From Leishmania martiniquensis (taxonomy: Eukaryota; Euglenozoa; Kinetoplastea; Trypanosomatida; Trypanosomatidae), in the NCBI RefSeq assembly GCF_017916325.1, contig NC_090157.1, forward strand, positions 320,001-370,000: a stretch of 50,000 nucleotides of DNA, read 5' to 3'. This document shows positions 1-10,824 of the stretch, one piece after another. Every line of letters starts with the position of its first letter. The first letter of the stretch is position 1. The notes under the pieces were generated by a model. That model made no database searches and was not told the origin of the DNA. It was given only the letters and a program-made list of their open reading frames with translations. Both the position numbers and the translations under genes were made by a program.

Positions 1-250
1 TGGGCGCGGCGCCGATGGCGGGCACCGCGGCACGCGTCGGTAGGTGCGAGGCTGGCAGCAGCACGAGCCGAGCTGGTCAGGCCGCGCACAGGCACCAGCA
101 GCGCTGCAGAGGTCCTCCGCACTACGCTCCAGCGGGTGCGCCTGAGCGCTCGGCAGGACATCGGGGAAGGGGGATGCACCGCGCCGTCGGCTCATCCTCC
201 CAAGCACCGGCTACGCTCAAGCACGGCAGCCGATCTACCAAGTGAACAGA
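1..250 (-). repeat. Degenerate SIDER-like retroposon fragment, cut by the window edge
   Basis: Read on the minus strand, this GC-rich stretch carries diverged versions of blocks found in the five-copy repeat family elsewhere in the window: a CGTAGTG-like block followed by GCGCTGCTGGTGCCTG, then alternating GC-rich text ending near an ACGCGTGCC block. The order is the same as in the intact copies, but spacing and many bases differ. It lies downstream of the coiled-coil gene in the transcribed sense. The match was made by eye and is weak. It could be an old family member or a chance resemblance between GC-rich sequences. Confidence 0.35.
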
Positions 251-1381
251 AGGGTGGGGCTGGCACACGGGAGGGGAGGGGGTAAGCGCATGCACGCACA
301 TTCGCAGAGGTGCTGCCGTTGCACGACTCCCCCGCGACGCCCGCGCCAACTGAGAAGAGGGGGTGCGCAATCGAGCAAGAGAGCTGACGAGGAGTGACGT
401 CCGCAAGAGAGAGGGGGGCAGCGGCAAAGGAAACAGAGTGAAGATCCATACGAGGCGCAGTGGGCCGTGCCCGTGCGCAGGGGGTGGGGAGGGCAGCGGC
501 AAAAGACACAGACACACGCGACAGGGCGCAGCGCGCGTGGCCCCGCCTCCCGCCCACACGCGCACACAGCCGCAGCCACCAACGCACACGTGCGCGTACC
601 TCATGCCCCCACGCAGCCAGGCGACCCCGCAGAGGCGGAGAAGACAAACAGCCCCACGGCACACGGGTGGTGCGGACAGAGCAGCTGGCCATGCAGCCAC
701 CCACGGACGCGACGTAAGAGAGTGCGCGCCTTCACGTCCCGGTCGCACTCCACCAACACGCGCGGCTGCCGCCGCACTTGTGCTCCTCGCCTGGTCATGC
801 CCCCCTCCCCTGCCCTTCTTCGTGGCGCCTGCGGCGCGTTGGGCCTGTCGTTTACCTTTCCCTTCCGTACGTGCTGCGGTGGGCACAAAAGAGGGCGCGG
901 CGCTGTGGCCGCAACGACGACAACGGGATCGCGACAGAGAAGGAAAGACGGGAAGAGATAGAGAAATACATCAACGCACGGCTTCAGCGGCGAAGGCGTG
1001 CCCACAGGGAGAGAGAGACGCACACGCACGCATACGCACACACAGACAGACAATCAGCAAACGCGCGCAAAAGGAGAAAAGGGAAGAGCAAAATGACCAA
1101 CAGGACGAAAGCAAAGAGACGCGGGGGAGGGGCGACCGCGGCAGACAGCGCGAGGTCGAGACGGAAGAGAGCCGGCGCGGTGGGGCACACAAAAGAGGCA
1201 CAAGAACAGGAAATGCGAAGCGATCGCCGGGGGTGTGTGCAACTCAGCGCCCGGAGCGAGGGCCCCGTCCGCACAGAGACACCCGCGCGAGAGCGGTGGG
1301 CCGCGTCAGGTGCGCGCCTCCACCGCCCCTTTCGCAGCCGTCCTGTCGGCGCGTGCACGGTGTGCTGCTTCGCCCCCTCCC
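251..1381. other. Gene-free spacer, purine-rich on plus strand
   Basis: No convincing gene is seen. The plus strand is rich in GAGA and CACA runs, so the presumed sense strand (minus) is pyrimidine-rich, typical of trypanosomatid 3' UTR and intergenic DNA. Long open frames on both strands are explained by high GC content and have low-complexity Arg/Pro/Ser-rich translations. A C-run at 1379-1389 marks the point where comparison with the right arm of the inverted duplication stops, because the right copy reaches the window end there. Confidence 0.6.
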
Positions 1382-1401
1382 CCCCCCCCTGTCGACCCTC
1401 C

Positions 1402-2638
1402 TCACCAGCCCGCCTCCTCGCGGTTCTGGGCGCGCACGTAGTGCAGCACACCCTGGAGGTCGGCCTTGAGCTCCCTCAGCTCCTCCTCCTCCTTCAGCAG
1501 CCTCCCCTTCATCTCGCGCGCGTCGGCGCCCTCGGCCTCCATGACCCTGAGGGACGTCTCGTACTCGCGGCACTTCGCCTCCGTCGCCTGACGGCAGTCG
1601 TCCAAGTGACGCTTCAGCATCTTCACCTGCTCCATCAGCTCCGCCAGCTCGTCCTTCATCTTGGCTACTTGCTCCGTCGTGCGGTACTCGACCTCGCCGA
1701 CGCGGCGCTCACGCGTCATGCGCTCCTTCTCCTTCGGCACCGCCGCCGGCGGGGCCTTGGCCGTGCCGCGGTGGCGGTGATAGCGCTGCTCCGACGCTAC
1801 CTGGCGCGCGCGGATGCGGGCATCGCCGAGGCTCTCCATCTCACGCTCGTGGTTCTCGGCAATGGCCGCCTTTTCGCGCTCGCGGGCGTCCGTCGTCGCG
1901 TTGATGGCCGCCTCCCGCTTCATGTACAGGCCGTCGGCCTTCTCGCTCGCCGCCATAAACTCCTTGCGCGCCGCCTCCACGCGCTCGCGCAGGTTCTGCA
2001 CGTCGATCTCAGTCCACTCCACGGTGTTGGGGTTGTGGCACTCCGACTCCTCCATCCACACCTTCTGCAGCGCCGACTGCTGCGCTTCCTCCTCGAAGAT
2101 GGTCACATCCTTCCCCACCGTCAGGTCGCTCGCCGCGACGACAGCGTCAGCCGTCGCCAGCTGCGCGCGCAGGCGCTTCTCGTCCTCCTGCACCACCGCC
2201 AGCTCCTTGCGCAGACCAACCACCTCGCTGTACAGCTGCAGGCGCTCCTCTAGGTGCTCGTCCTCCAGGGCAACGCTCTCGCACTCCCGGCGCATCGCCT
2301 CGATCGCTGCCGCGTACTCCTCCGGCGTCTGCGGGTACGCCGCACCCGTCGCGCCGGGGTGCGGGAAGCTGCGGGTGCCGGCGGCGTCGGCAGCAGCGCC
2401 GCTGCTCGGACGCCGCTTCATGATGACCCTGCCGGCCGTCCCAGTCGCGCCATTAGCGGAGGCAGCGCTCCCCGCTGCGCGGCCGCCCCGCATCAGGGCC
2501 GGGGGCCTGTGGCGAGGAGTCGCCAGACGAGCGGCGGCGCTCAACGGCGCTGCGGGCAGCCTGCGCCTTGGCGCGTGCGGCGGCCATGCGAGCCTCCTCG
2601 CCCTCCGAGTACGGCTGCTGCTCTCGCGGCGTCGGCAT
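1402..2638 (-). pseudogene. Coiled-coil protein gene, frameshifted copy
   Basis: This is the left copy of the coiled-coil protein encoded intact at 48745-49980. The equivalent ATG is at 2638 and the stop at 1402-1404. A C-run at 2470-2473 has four bases where the intact copy has three, so translation from 2638 shifts frame after about 55 residues and stops at residue 61. The remaining frame is open to the end. A start at an internal in-frame ATG (2421) would give a 339-residue protein lacking the N-terminal Ser/Ala-rich region, so the copy may still make a shortened product. At least one amino-acid change (Lys here, Glu in the other copy) is visible near 1758. The extra base lies in a homopolymer, so a sequencing or assembly error is a serious alternative to a true pseudogene. 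Function unknown. Confidence 0.75.
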
Positions 2639-2699
2639 CGCTGTGATCAGCCAAGCAGTCCACGGAGAGGCCAGCGGCGAGGGAGGAGGAGAGGAGAGC

Positions 2700-2701
2700 C
2701 T
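2700..2701 (-). promoter_or_regulatory. Predicted trans-splice acceptor (left coiled-coil copy)
   Basis: The minus strand reads GTCGTCTCTCTTTCAG just upstream of the gene, a pyrimidine tract ending in AG about 60 bases before the ATG. The same site is present in the right copy. Other AGs further upstream after T-rich runs are also possible. Confidence 0.45.
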
Positions 2702-3322
2702 GAAAGAGAGACGACGGCACAAAATACGGTACAGATGAGGAAGAAAAAGACGTCCGAAGCGCTCAGCGGGGTGCTCTTCGCCCGTCTGCAGGCCGGCCAC
2801 GTCGCTGCGGTCTCCAGCACCGGCGAACACCGAGGAAGAAGACGCTGTGCTGGAGAGGGGGAGAGATGGCAGGACGACGGCAACAGGCGCACAAATGACA
2901 GCGAGCAGAAGTACTAAAAAAAAACCAGAACAGAAACAGTGCGCAGACGGCAGTCGTGAAAGGGCCGATGCTCCGTTGGTGCGCTGTCGCTTTTTGTCTC
3001 GGTTCGGGGGAGGCGTTGATGGTGGCGGGTGCTGGCGGTATGCCGTTTCCCTCTTTGCTTTTGTCGATGCGTTGCTGCTCACGGCGTGTGCATAGGCAGC
3101 GCACGCACACACGGGAGAGGGCGATGCGATGGTGTCGAGGCGGTGAGGGGAGCCGGAGACATCAAGACGGTTGAAGGCCGGAGAAAAAGTGCAAGGGGTG
3201 TGGCAGGCGGAGGCGTGAAACGTGCAAGCAGGCTAGTGGGCGCATATGGCGCGAATGAGCAGCCGCAGGCGCCGCTGCAAAGCCTCCGGCGCCGCCAGCA
3301 GAGTGAGATAGAGAGCAGAGGG

Positions 3323-3760
3323 CGGATTTGCCACAAGAGAGGAAAGGCGGAGCGTGATAGATACCTTGCTCTACCTCTCTCGTGGCGCGAGGAAGAAGGA
3401 AGAGGGAAAGGCCGTTAAGATCCACCCATGTTACATATAGTTCGTTGCTGCAGTCTTACGCACGAACACACACACACGCATATATATATATACTTGTATA
3501 GTTATAGAGATATCCTGTCTTTCCATACAGTGGTACTGCTCGCCAACCCTCCACGTTTGCTTCCCTTTTTTGTTTGTTTGTTTTTTGCGGGTGTCGTGTG
3601 TTCCTCCCTTTTGCCGGCCTTCCTCATCCAGCGAGCGATAGAAACGGTATAGAGATAAAAGGCGGGAGGAGAGAAGAGGGGAGAGAAAAAGAGAGAGAGA
3701 AGGGGGAGGGGGGAGGGGAATTGGGGGGCCGTGATCCCGTGTCTTTCTTCTGCTGTGTTT
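3323..3760. other. Spacer with AC and TA microsatellites
   Basis: No gene is seen. The stretch contains an AC run (about 3466-3477) followed by a TA run (3481-3492), then a purine-rich GAGA block on the plus strand. It is the unique sequence between the inverted-duplication arm and repeat copy A. Confidence 0.6.
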
Positions 3761-4288
3761 CTTCCGCGTATCCGTTCCGCCCGCCGACACATGTGCGGAA
3801 ACCCCACTCTGCCTCGCATTGCCGCAGACCCGTCGCGTGACGCGAAGTAGCCGCCGGCACGCGCCACAGCAGCGCGCCGACACCGTCATCGAGGCGCGGC
3901 CTCGGCCACAAGCGCCACACACGCAGCCCGCCTAGCAGGTTCGTCACCGGGTGCGGCACTCGGGGTGGCGCTGGCTGCACACACAGAGCGGTGCGCAGCG
4001 AGATCCCGCAGGGATACGCGCGAGTCGACGCGGCGGTCTGCGCGTCGTGCGGAGGGCACGCGTGTGCCCGCTAATGCAGGCACCAGCAGCAGCGCAACAC
4101 TACGCACGGCCTGACGGCCGACCTCGGTAGCGAGAGACGGCTCTGACAGCGCTACGCCGTAGCCGCTCGACCCTGTAAGCACCCGAGGTGGCCAGGCACT
4201 CGGCTGGAATAGAAGCTGCTTGGCTTCCGCAGAGAGCGGGTTACTGGAGGCGAGGTACCGCCCCCGTGGGGGTTCGTGTCATCGCGGA
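3761..4288 (-). repeat. SIDER-like repeat, copy A
   Basis: About 530 bases, oriented on the minus strand. The central ~370 bases are essentially identical to copies B (13956), C (30851), D (38809) and E (43722). The 5' end (high coordinate) is the type shared with B and C and contains CCTGGCCACCTCGGGTGCTT. The 3' end is the type shared only with B, ending in CGGAACGGATACGCGGAAG. Length, GC-richness, dispersed copies and sense orientation fit the SIDER retroposons of Leishmania, which descend from ingi/L1Tc-type elements. That family assignment is inference. The many ORFs through it are high-GC artefacts. Confidence 0.7.
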
Positions 4289-6186
4289 CCTTGAGACCGA
4301 AAGGCAAAGCTTCGCAGCACAACAGGCAACACTCGGCTAAGACAACGGCAGAGAGACACCAAAAAAGGGGGGAAAGGATGATGTCTCTCAGGAGCAAGCG
4401 ATAGGTCAGAGGGGGAGGGGGGAACCCACAGTCGAGGGAGGCGCTGAATGCTGGCGCGACACAGTAAGAACAAAAAAGCAGAACAGGAAGTACCTGAACA
4501 ACAAGAAAAGAAATGGACGTTTTGTTGGGCCACAACATCCAACCGACGGAGGAGAGAGTGAAGAGGGTAACCAAAGGAAGAAAAAAAGAACGAGGAGAAA
4601 AGAGAGAGGGGGAGGGCACTTGTCGGAGTGGAGAAACGAAAATTTAAAAAAAAACGAATGAGAGAAAAATCAAGCAAAAGGAGAAGAAAGGGGGGAAGAA
4701 AAAGCGTCGGTTGTGGAGGGAGAAGACGGAGAAGGTAAGAGGGAAGGAGAGAGACAGATGGGAAGGGGGGGTTGGGGGAAGCAAAGAGGAGGGGGGAGGA
4801 GGAGGGGCAGGGAGGCGCGTCGCGGTAAGGGAATACCAACACCCCACGCTCAAGCTACAGCGTGAGCGGTTGACAAGCAAAGTGATTTCTTCTTTTTGCT
4901 TTTCGAGAAACAAAAAGCAGAGCGCACCACGGACAGCGCCGTACCCGTACTACTACTAATAGTTCCACGCTGCATCACCTATACGGGCGCCTTCGATCCT
5001 GCACACGCACATCCACACATGCACAAACAGATTCAGTGATGGAAAGAGAAAATGTACAGGGGACCGCGAACCTCCACCAAAGGAAACAAAGGAGGAGCGG
5101 TAGACGAGGGAGAAGAGGAAAAAAGGAAAAACACATTCAGCGAGAGACATATGGCGAATAAAAGGAGAATGAGGGAGAAATCGGAAAAATAACAATAAAA
5201 AACAAAGGAGCAGAGGAGGAGGGGGAAGGGGGGACGCACAACGCAAAGAGATCAAACGAAGAAGTAAAACAACAGAAAGGAGCGAAAAAAAACATAAAAA
5301 GGAAACAAGAAGAGGAAAGAGGCAGAAAAGGGCAAAGCAAAGAACGGCGTCGTCTCAACAACAAAGGGGAAAAACGTGAAGGGAAAAGGAAAAAAGAGAG
5401 AGATTACAGGTAAGCTGAACAGAGGGAAGCGGGAAAAAAAGAGTGTGTCTGACGTTTGTTTGTTTGTGTGCGTGTGTGCATTTTTTTCTCATTATATTCT
5501 TTTCCTTTTTCTTATTAGGGAAATGTCAAGACGAAAGAGAGCACACAACAAAGAGAGAGAGCACACACGCGTTAAGAAAAAGCGAAAGAAAACGTGAAGA
5601 GCGAAAGAGACCGGCAACAATACAATGCGCAAAACTGAACATAACAAGGATATATACGAAAGTGCGCTTGCTTCGAGCGCAGCGCCTTCTGGCGCTACCG
5701 CGTTCCTTTCTGCACTGCTGCTGACGCCATTTTTGCTTGTCTTTCCTCTTTCGCCCTTTCGTGTTGAACTAAACGATGATTTTGGCTCGGTAGCAGTGAC
5801 AAACGTGTATGTGCTTTCATATGTGGGCATGCGGTGCTCGTCATATATATATATATATATATACGGATATATATGTAAACATAAACTTCCTCTCCCTTTT
5901 GCATCATTGTGGCACTGCACTCCGCACTCTTTCGCCTTCCCTCGCGCGCAAACAGCAGCAGCAAAGTGCCTTTTCTTTCCCCCATCGCATGTTTTCTCTG
6001 CTCTGCTCTGCTCTCTCCTACTCTCGCGTTATGATGTTCCTTCTTTAGCAGAGTCCATTCGGTGAAGCAACGAGAGAGGAAAGCGAAAAAAGGGGGTGAT
6101 CAACAAGGAGAAACAAATGTAAAGAAAAAAAAGAACCCGCCATCACAAAGCAACCCATATCAAAAAGAGAGTGAGACATTTTTTTT
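4289..6186. other. Gene-free purine-rich spacer
   Basis: Nothing gene-like is seen. From 4289 to about 5640 the plus strand is almost entirely A/G-rich (pyrimidine-rich in the minus sense). After that come a mixed segment and a TA microsatellite. ORFs here translate to low-complexity Phe/Ser/Leu/Pro or Lys/Arg/Glu runs. Confidence 0.65.
5843..5863. repeat. TA microsatellite
   Basis: An uninterrupted AT/TA alternation, followed closely by a second short TATATAT block. It sits in gene-free spacer between repeat copy A and X1. Confidence 0.9.
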
Positions 6187-6875
6187 CAGCGCGTCTCCCT
6201 CCCCTCTCCCACACACAAACACACACATCGAGCCGGTCAGCACATATACATGTATACGCATACATGCGTATGGGCGCGTACACGACAACAGCGCACCCCG
6301 TGCCTGCTGCACCGCGGCCACATCCCGGGTCCATCCACGACGCGCCGTCCCGGCCGCGGAGTCGGGTCCGTACGCCCGGCGGGGTTCTGCGGGCCCACCC
6401 CCGGGCCCTCCTCGCATACGCCCTGCGCGATCGGCGCCAGGTGGACCTGAGTGGAGTGCACACGCCGGTGCCATCAGCCCGGCCCATCACATCGACAAGG
6501 CGCCGCACATGTCGCACACACACACACACGTCCTGTGGGGTCGGCTGGCATCGACCTCCTCCAGCCCACACCGTCGCTCATCCTCCGCTTCGGTCTATCC
6601 CCCCCGCTGGGCGCGCGTCTGGAGGCTTTGCCTGCATGCGCCGCGACAGGTGAGACGCCGCTGTAGGAGCCCGCAGCAGAGGCAGGGGCCCAGGGTGAAC
6701 CTGGGCAAGATTCGTCTCCCGTTGTCCAGCCCGGTCAGCACCCTTCTTCCTCCGGTGTGGAATGCCCGCCACCAAGTAGCGGCTGCCGTCGCATGTCTCG
6801 TAGTGCCGCTGCGAGGTGGAAAAGGAGGAGGGAGGGGGGGGAAGGTTGATGCTGGCCTGGGGTCGGAGACCGGCG
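6179..6875 (-). repeat. Repeat X, copy X1 (SIDER-like, with A-tail)
   Basis: About 690 bases almost identical to 15862-16547. Visible differences are one T/A substitution in the GTCCGTACG block, a two-base change in an AC run near 6520, and one base in a G-run near 6833. In the minus sense the element ends in CGCGCTG followed by eight A residues (6179-6186), like a retroposon tail. It contains TACTTGGTGGCG, resembling the CCTTGGTGGCG block in the 5' end of repeat copies D and E, so it may be another SIDER subfamily. It lies about 2.1 kb downstream of the shorter CCCH gene. No target-site duplication was found by eye. Confidence 0.7.
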
Positions 6876-7760
6876 ACTAATACCTGCCGCTTGGCTTGTT
6901 AACCTGCTGCGCTGGATGCGGATGGCAGACTCCTCGCACGAGTGCGTAGAGGCACAGGCGAAGGCGGCGCCGCAGAAGCACGCATTCAAGGGGCAGTGGA
7001 TCCACCCCATCGAGTAGGCCCTCGTTAGTCAGCGGGGTTTGGCGAGCACATGATGGCTGTGGCTGCCGTGGTATGACAGTTACCAAGAGCATTCCTGCAG
7101 CCTTGGCTGTGGCCGCGCATTACCAGGAGGTGCCGCCACAAGGCTTCACTGGCTGGGGAAGTCGCATGGAGAAAGGGCAGAGTAAACACTTTCACCGCCC
7201 CCCACCCCGCTACAAAGCGGCGCTCAGGTGGGCAAGCTGAGCCGCTGCGGCTCGGATGCCCCCCGCAACGCCCCGACCAATGTCGCACATTGGCGGCAAA
7301 TCCACGCCGAGAAGGCAGAGTCAGCGATCCTCGTACAAGCGCGTGCGGCGGAGAGCGCCAGCTGGTTGTGGTGTCGCGCACCAAAGACTACACACTTTGC
7401 TTTGGCAGCACTCAGCGCAACGATAGGCTCCCCGCCCCCACTGTGGCCCCCCTTCAGAGGCATGAATGACAGCGTGGCTCGCATCATATCCCTCTCTGCA
7501 GAGGATGGCATGCGTGCTGGCTGCCATCAGCGAAGAGGGCGCGGCGCGGCTCCCGTATTCGGTACAGCTCCACATCCGCAGCGACCGTCACGGTCATGAG
7601 GAGGAGAGGGCGATGAGGGCAGGAATCAGAATAAAGAGAAGGGTGAGCCGCAGAGCGCTTTCTGACGCTCTGGGGATGGGAGTTACGTCAAAGGGAAGTG
7701 AGCGCAGTCGCCAAAGGGGGGGTGGCACCGTACCACATCTACGTGCACGCACACATAGTC
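6876..7760 (-). other. GC-rich gene-free block, possible decayed element
   Basis: This stretch lacks the simple-sequence character of its surroundings and looks like complex, formerly coding or retroposon DNA. Three overlapping minus-strand frames (7025-7384, 7224-7511, 7321-7575) give Cys/Ala/Arg-rich translations with no domain I can recognise, and none has a good start or length. A decayed retroelement related to the neighbouring X1 repeat is possible; nothing proves it. Confidence 0.3.
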
Positions 7761-8996
7761 AAAACAAAGGTGACCCGTGAGAACATGAGCCCAGGATAGA
7801 GGTGGCTGAGCCCGTCGTTCTGAACGCGTATAAAACGATACACAGCCCTATATTGTAAATATATATATACATATATATATATTATATTGTGCGCGTGTGT
7901 GTTGGTGGTGCGGTCGCGGTATGCGCGAGTGTGGACGGCGACTTGTGTGTCGAAGAGCGGGAGAGAGGAGGAACGAAAGCAAATAAATTTCTGGACGGAG
8001 CTTCATACTCCTTTGAGTCATACTGAAATGAGTCTGGGGCAGGGAAGCGGGGAGAGGAGAGGGGGGAGAGTAAAGGGCGAACGAGTGAAAACACGCGCCA
8101 AGAGAACACGCTCGAACGCTCACGAAAGAAGTCGGGAAAAAGGAGGTGCACACCCACGCTATGGGAGGGGGGGTGATGGGATGGGGAGGGGGAGGTCTTG
8201 ATGGGAAAAAAGGGGGAGAGGGGGGGCGGAATGATATATAGAGAGAGATGAACGTGAAGGTTGAAAGGGAGAGGAAAAAGGAGATCAAAAGATATAGTAA
8301 AAAAAAAGAGAGCGGCGCTAAAAGGGAAAAAAGAAGAGCGAAGACGCCAGCTCGGAGTCAAGGAGGTGGGGCTTACAAAAACTGCATGCAATGCGAGGAC
8401 CGTACCCCCAAGAGGCACTGCCGTTGCACACCAGCGTTGAGGCTGCAGAGAAAAAGATGCAAGGGAGGCCCTCCCCTTGTGCACTCATATTGCTCAGGCA
8501 AGTGTTAGAATGGAGACAGCGGGCGGGTGGGAGTGAGCGAAAACAGGGATGTGCACGCCCGAGCTGATCTTTCGTGCCTACAAGTCCACGTGCGACCGTC
8601 GCCGTTGCCGCCCACCCACCCAACCACGCACACGCTTCCTCATTAGCGAAGGTAGCACTCGTAGCGTTGAGGATCGCTCCTTTGGCTCGCTCTCTCCACT
8701 CTGTGCCTGAGCGCTCCCTTTTCTTCCCCTTTCTGCCTCAGCTCACCGCCCGCCTCCCCTTCTGTTCATGGAGAGTCAGGCAAAGAAAGACAATGAAAGA
8801 GAGACATAACGAAAGGTTCGCTTCGGTCAGTCGGGAGGAGCATAATAGGGGAGGAGAGGAGAGAGGGCAACGGACGAGGCCCGAAAGAGAGGGAGGAAGG
8901 GGCACATTTTGCCCATGAACAGCGTCGCTAGTCGTTCATCACCGGCCTCCGCCTCTCCCCTCTCGCTTCTTCTTCAGACGGCAGAGCTCTGTACAG
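7761..8996. other. 3' UTR-like spacer with TA microsatellite
   Basis: No gene is seen. A TA-rich run lies at 7858-7886, followed by strongly purine-rich plus-strand sequence to about 8340 and mixed sequence up to the CCCH gene stop. It is the presumed proximal 3' UTR of that gene. Confidence 0.6.
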
Positions 8997-10775
8997 TCAG
9001 GCCGCGCGCGCGATCGGGCGCGCGTAGAAGCCGGCAGGGTGGCACCTGAGGCTGCTGCTCCTGCCGACGCAGCCGTGCGGCGCCTCTGTCTTCGGCCATG
9101 AGACCAGGTACGGGTTGTGGTGCCAGCGTGTGGGGTTCGAAGAGGGCTGAATCTGCGCTGCGGACCGTGGAAAGCTGTTCGGGCCTGTCGTCGATATCCC
9201 CAGCGACTCCTCCGCCGGGGGAGAGTTCGTCTTCTCCGAGCTGTTCGACGTTACAGGCGCGCCTCCAAGCGTGAGCGCCGATGTGGAGCGAATCGCGGGG
9301 AGGCTGAGGGACACGCGAACACGGTTGCCTTTCGCTGCAGAGAGGCCATATGGAGTCGCAGATGACGCGGAGCTCTGCTGGCCGTTGCCGGGGAAGCTGG
9401 TGTTGCTCGCGTTCATCACGTGAGGCGTAATACCACTCTCCAGCTGCAGCACTCGCTGCGGCAGCGGAGTCGCCCCAGCGGGACCGACTCGGCAGCCACT
9501 GAAGCTCTTCGACAGGCAGGACGCCGAAGAGGGGCAGCCAGCGCCGTCGATACCATTGCTACCATCCTCGCGTTGCGGCACCAGCAGCCGGGCACCGTCA
9601 GCGGCTCCGCCGCTACCTATCAGGAGCGGCCTCGATGAGCAGTGCGTGCTGCCTGTGCTCCCGTTCGTCGTTATCATAATAGAGGGGTCTTGGTGATATG
9701 ACATGCTGTACGACGGCTGCAGGGAAGAAGCCGAGCCAACTTTCACCATGGCACCGACGCCAGCGGCGTCTGCCGTCACAGCACCGCCGCTGCCGAGGGG
9801 CAGCTGCTGCTGATGCTGGAGGCTCATCGAGGAGAAGACAGACTGGCGAACGGGGGCGCCGCCCGGGACGATCGAAGCTCCAGACCCACCGTGGTAGTGT
9901 GAGCCCTTCAGCCGACGCTCGCAAGACGCGGCCGAGGACTCCGTGCCGTTAGTCAGGCCCGCACTGGTGGTGCTTGTCTCGAAGGATCCAGGAGCGGCAC
10001 AGTCACCGTTGCCGATGGCGATGCCCGTGGCCGGAGATGCAGTTAGCTGCGGGTCGGCGGCCGTCAGATCCTTGCAGAGGTGCAGAAACTTACACTCCTC
10101 GGCGTAGCGGCAGCGGCCCATCGCGTGCAGCCGGCACACGGTTGCCGTCGACGCGTCCGCGACGATCTTCTCCTCCGGGAACCCGGTGGCCTGGTTCAGC
10201 AGGCTGATACGCGTATCGGGCGGGGCAAGTACGACGCGCTGCTCCTCCAGCAGGCGACGCAGCCCAACTGTGTAGCTCACCCGATCCAGCGGCGCGTAGC
10301 TCCCCTCGAAGAAGGAGCAGCCCGGAACGTAAAGCACCACGTCGTTCGCGCCGATGGTCGACTCGGCCGCCGCCGCTGCATCGGCGCTGCTTTGATCGTC
10401 ATTCGCGTGGTGCTGAGAATGAGGGTGGGTCAGGGAGATGGATTCGCGCAGCAGGGCGTTATCCAAGACGCCAATGTGGTCTTTATCTCCGTGAGTGGGG
10501 CAGCAGCAGGGCAGGCTGTCCACCTGAGAGCGAAGTCGCTGCACCGCCTCCCAGTCGGCATGTAGCTGGTAGCATCCCTGGCCCTTTCGGCACCGACCCG
10601 CAAGAAAGAGCTGGCACAGTGAGGGCAGAGTACCACGCTGTTGGGCACGAGTTTCGAAGATGTACTGCGTCGGGATGAGGAGCTTGCGCGTCACCGGGTC
10701 CACAACCGTCATGCAGAGCTCGCCATCCGCGTTGTAGGAGATGTGGCGGCCCTTAATGGAGGCTGTGCGCGGCAT
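8997..10775 (-). CDS. CCCH zinc-finger protein (shorter paralogue, 592 aa)
   Basis: Probable RNA-binding regulator. Two CX7CX5CX3H fingers are visible: C54-C62-C68-H72 and C214-C222-C228-H232. Between them, at residues 87-97, is a SLPCCC...HGD motif also present in the paralogue at 19516-22770. The region before finger 1 (VVDPVTRKLLIP, residues 24-35) is likewise shared. The rest, especially residues 240-592, is Ser/Gly/Asn-rich and probably disordered. CCCH proteins of trypanosomatids generally act in mRNA stability and translation, the main level of control in organisms with polycistronic transcription. The target and exact family member are not identifiable here. The start at 10775 is an ATG about 47 bases after a good splice-acceptor candidate, and the conserved block follows within 25 residues. 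The codons are GC-rich, as in its paralogue. Confidence 0.92.
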   Translation of the reverse strand: MPRTASIKGRHISYNADGELCMTVVDPVTRKLLIPTQYIFETRAQQRGTLPSLCQLFLAGRCRKGQGCYQLHADWEAVQRLRSQVDSLPCCCPTHGDKDHIGVLDNALLRESISLTHPHSQHHANDDQSSADAAAAAESTIGANDVVLYVPGCSFFEGSYAPLDRVSYTVGLRRLLEEQRVVLAPPDTRISLLNQATGFPEEKIVADASTATVCRLHAMGRCRYAEECKFLHLCKDLTAADPQLTASPATGIAIGNGDCAAPGSFETSTTSAGLTNGTESSAASCERRLKGSHYHGGSGASIVPGGAPVRQSVFSSMSLQHQQQLPLGSGGAVTADAAGVGAMVKVGSASSLQPSYSMSYHQDPSIMITTNGSTGSTHCSSRPLLIGSGGAADGARLLVPQREDGSNGIDGAGCPSSASCLSKSFSGCRVGPAGATPLPQRVLQLESGITPHVMNASNTSFPGNGQQSSASSATPYGLSAAKGNRVRVSLSLPAIRSTSALTLGGAPVTSNSSEKTNSPPAEESLGISTTGPNSFPRSAAQIQPSSNPTRWHHNPYLVSWPKTEAPHGCVGRSSSLRCHPAGFYARPIARAA

Positions 10776-10822
10776 CGCGGCGATGTGGCGAAGCAGCGCT
10801 TACACCTGAGAGCGATTTTCAA

Positions 10823-10824
10823 CT
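10823..10824 (-). promoter_or_regulatory. Predicted trans-splice acceptor (592-aa CCCH gene)
   Basis: The minus strand shows a pyrimidine-rich run (CCTTTTTTGCGTCTCG then CTCCCCCTACTCGCCAG) ending in AG about 47 bases before the ATG at 10775. Confidence 0.5.

Larger units (their letters stand above)
1382..3322 (-). repeat. Left arm of a large inverted duplication
   Basis: The reverse complement of this stretch matches 48062-50000 almost base for base, covering the coiled-coil gene, its 5' leader and about 680 bases upstream. Differences seen by eye are one extra C inside the gene (C-run 2470-2473), two substitutions near 1753-1758, and length changes in two A-runs (near 2916-2924 and 3184-3188). 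The junction at 3322 is abrupt: beyond it the flanks are unrelated. The outer limit is unknown because the right arm runs off the window. Confidence 0.95.

Noticed and set aside
778..2253. 491-codon plus-strand open frame opposite the left coiled-coil gene
   Set aside because: It is the antisense shadow of a GC-rich coding sequence; the right copy shows the same shadow, and its translation is Leu/Arg/His-rich without domains.
3886..4182. 98-codon frame repeated identically in all five SIDER-like copies (also 14081, 30983, and plus-strand equivalents ending at 39186 and 44099)
   Set aside because: It is tempting as a conserved small protein, but the frames differ in their upstream start because the 5' modules differ. 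Identity at DNA level explains the conservation, and several frames are open in both directions through the same core.
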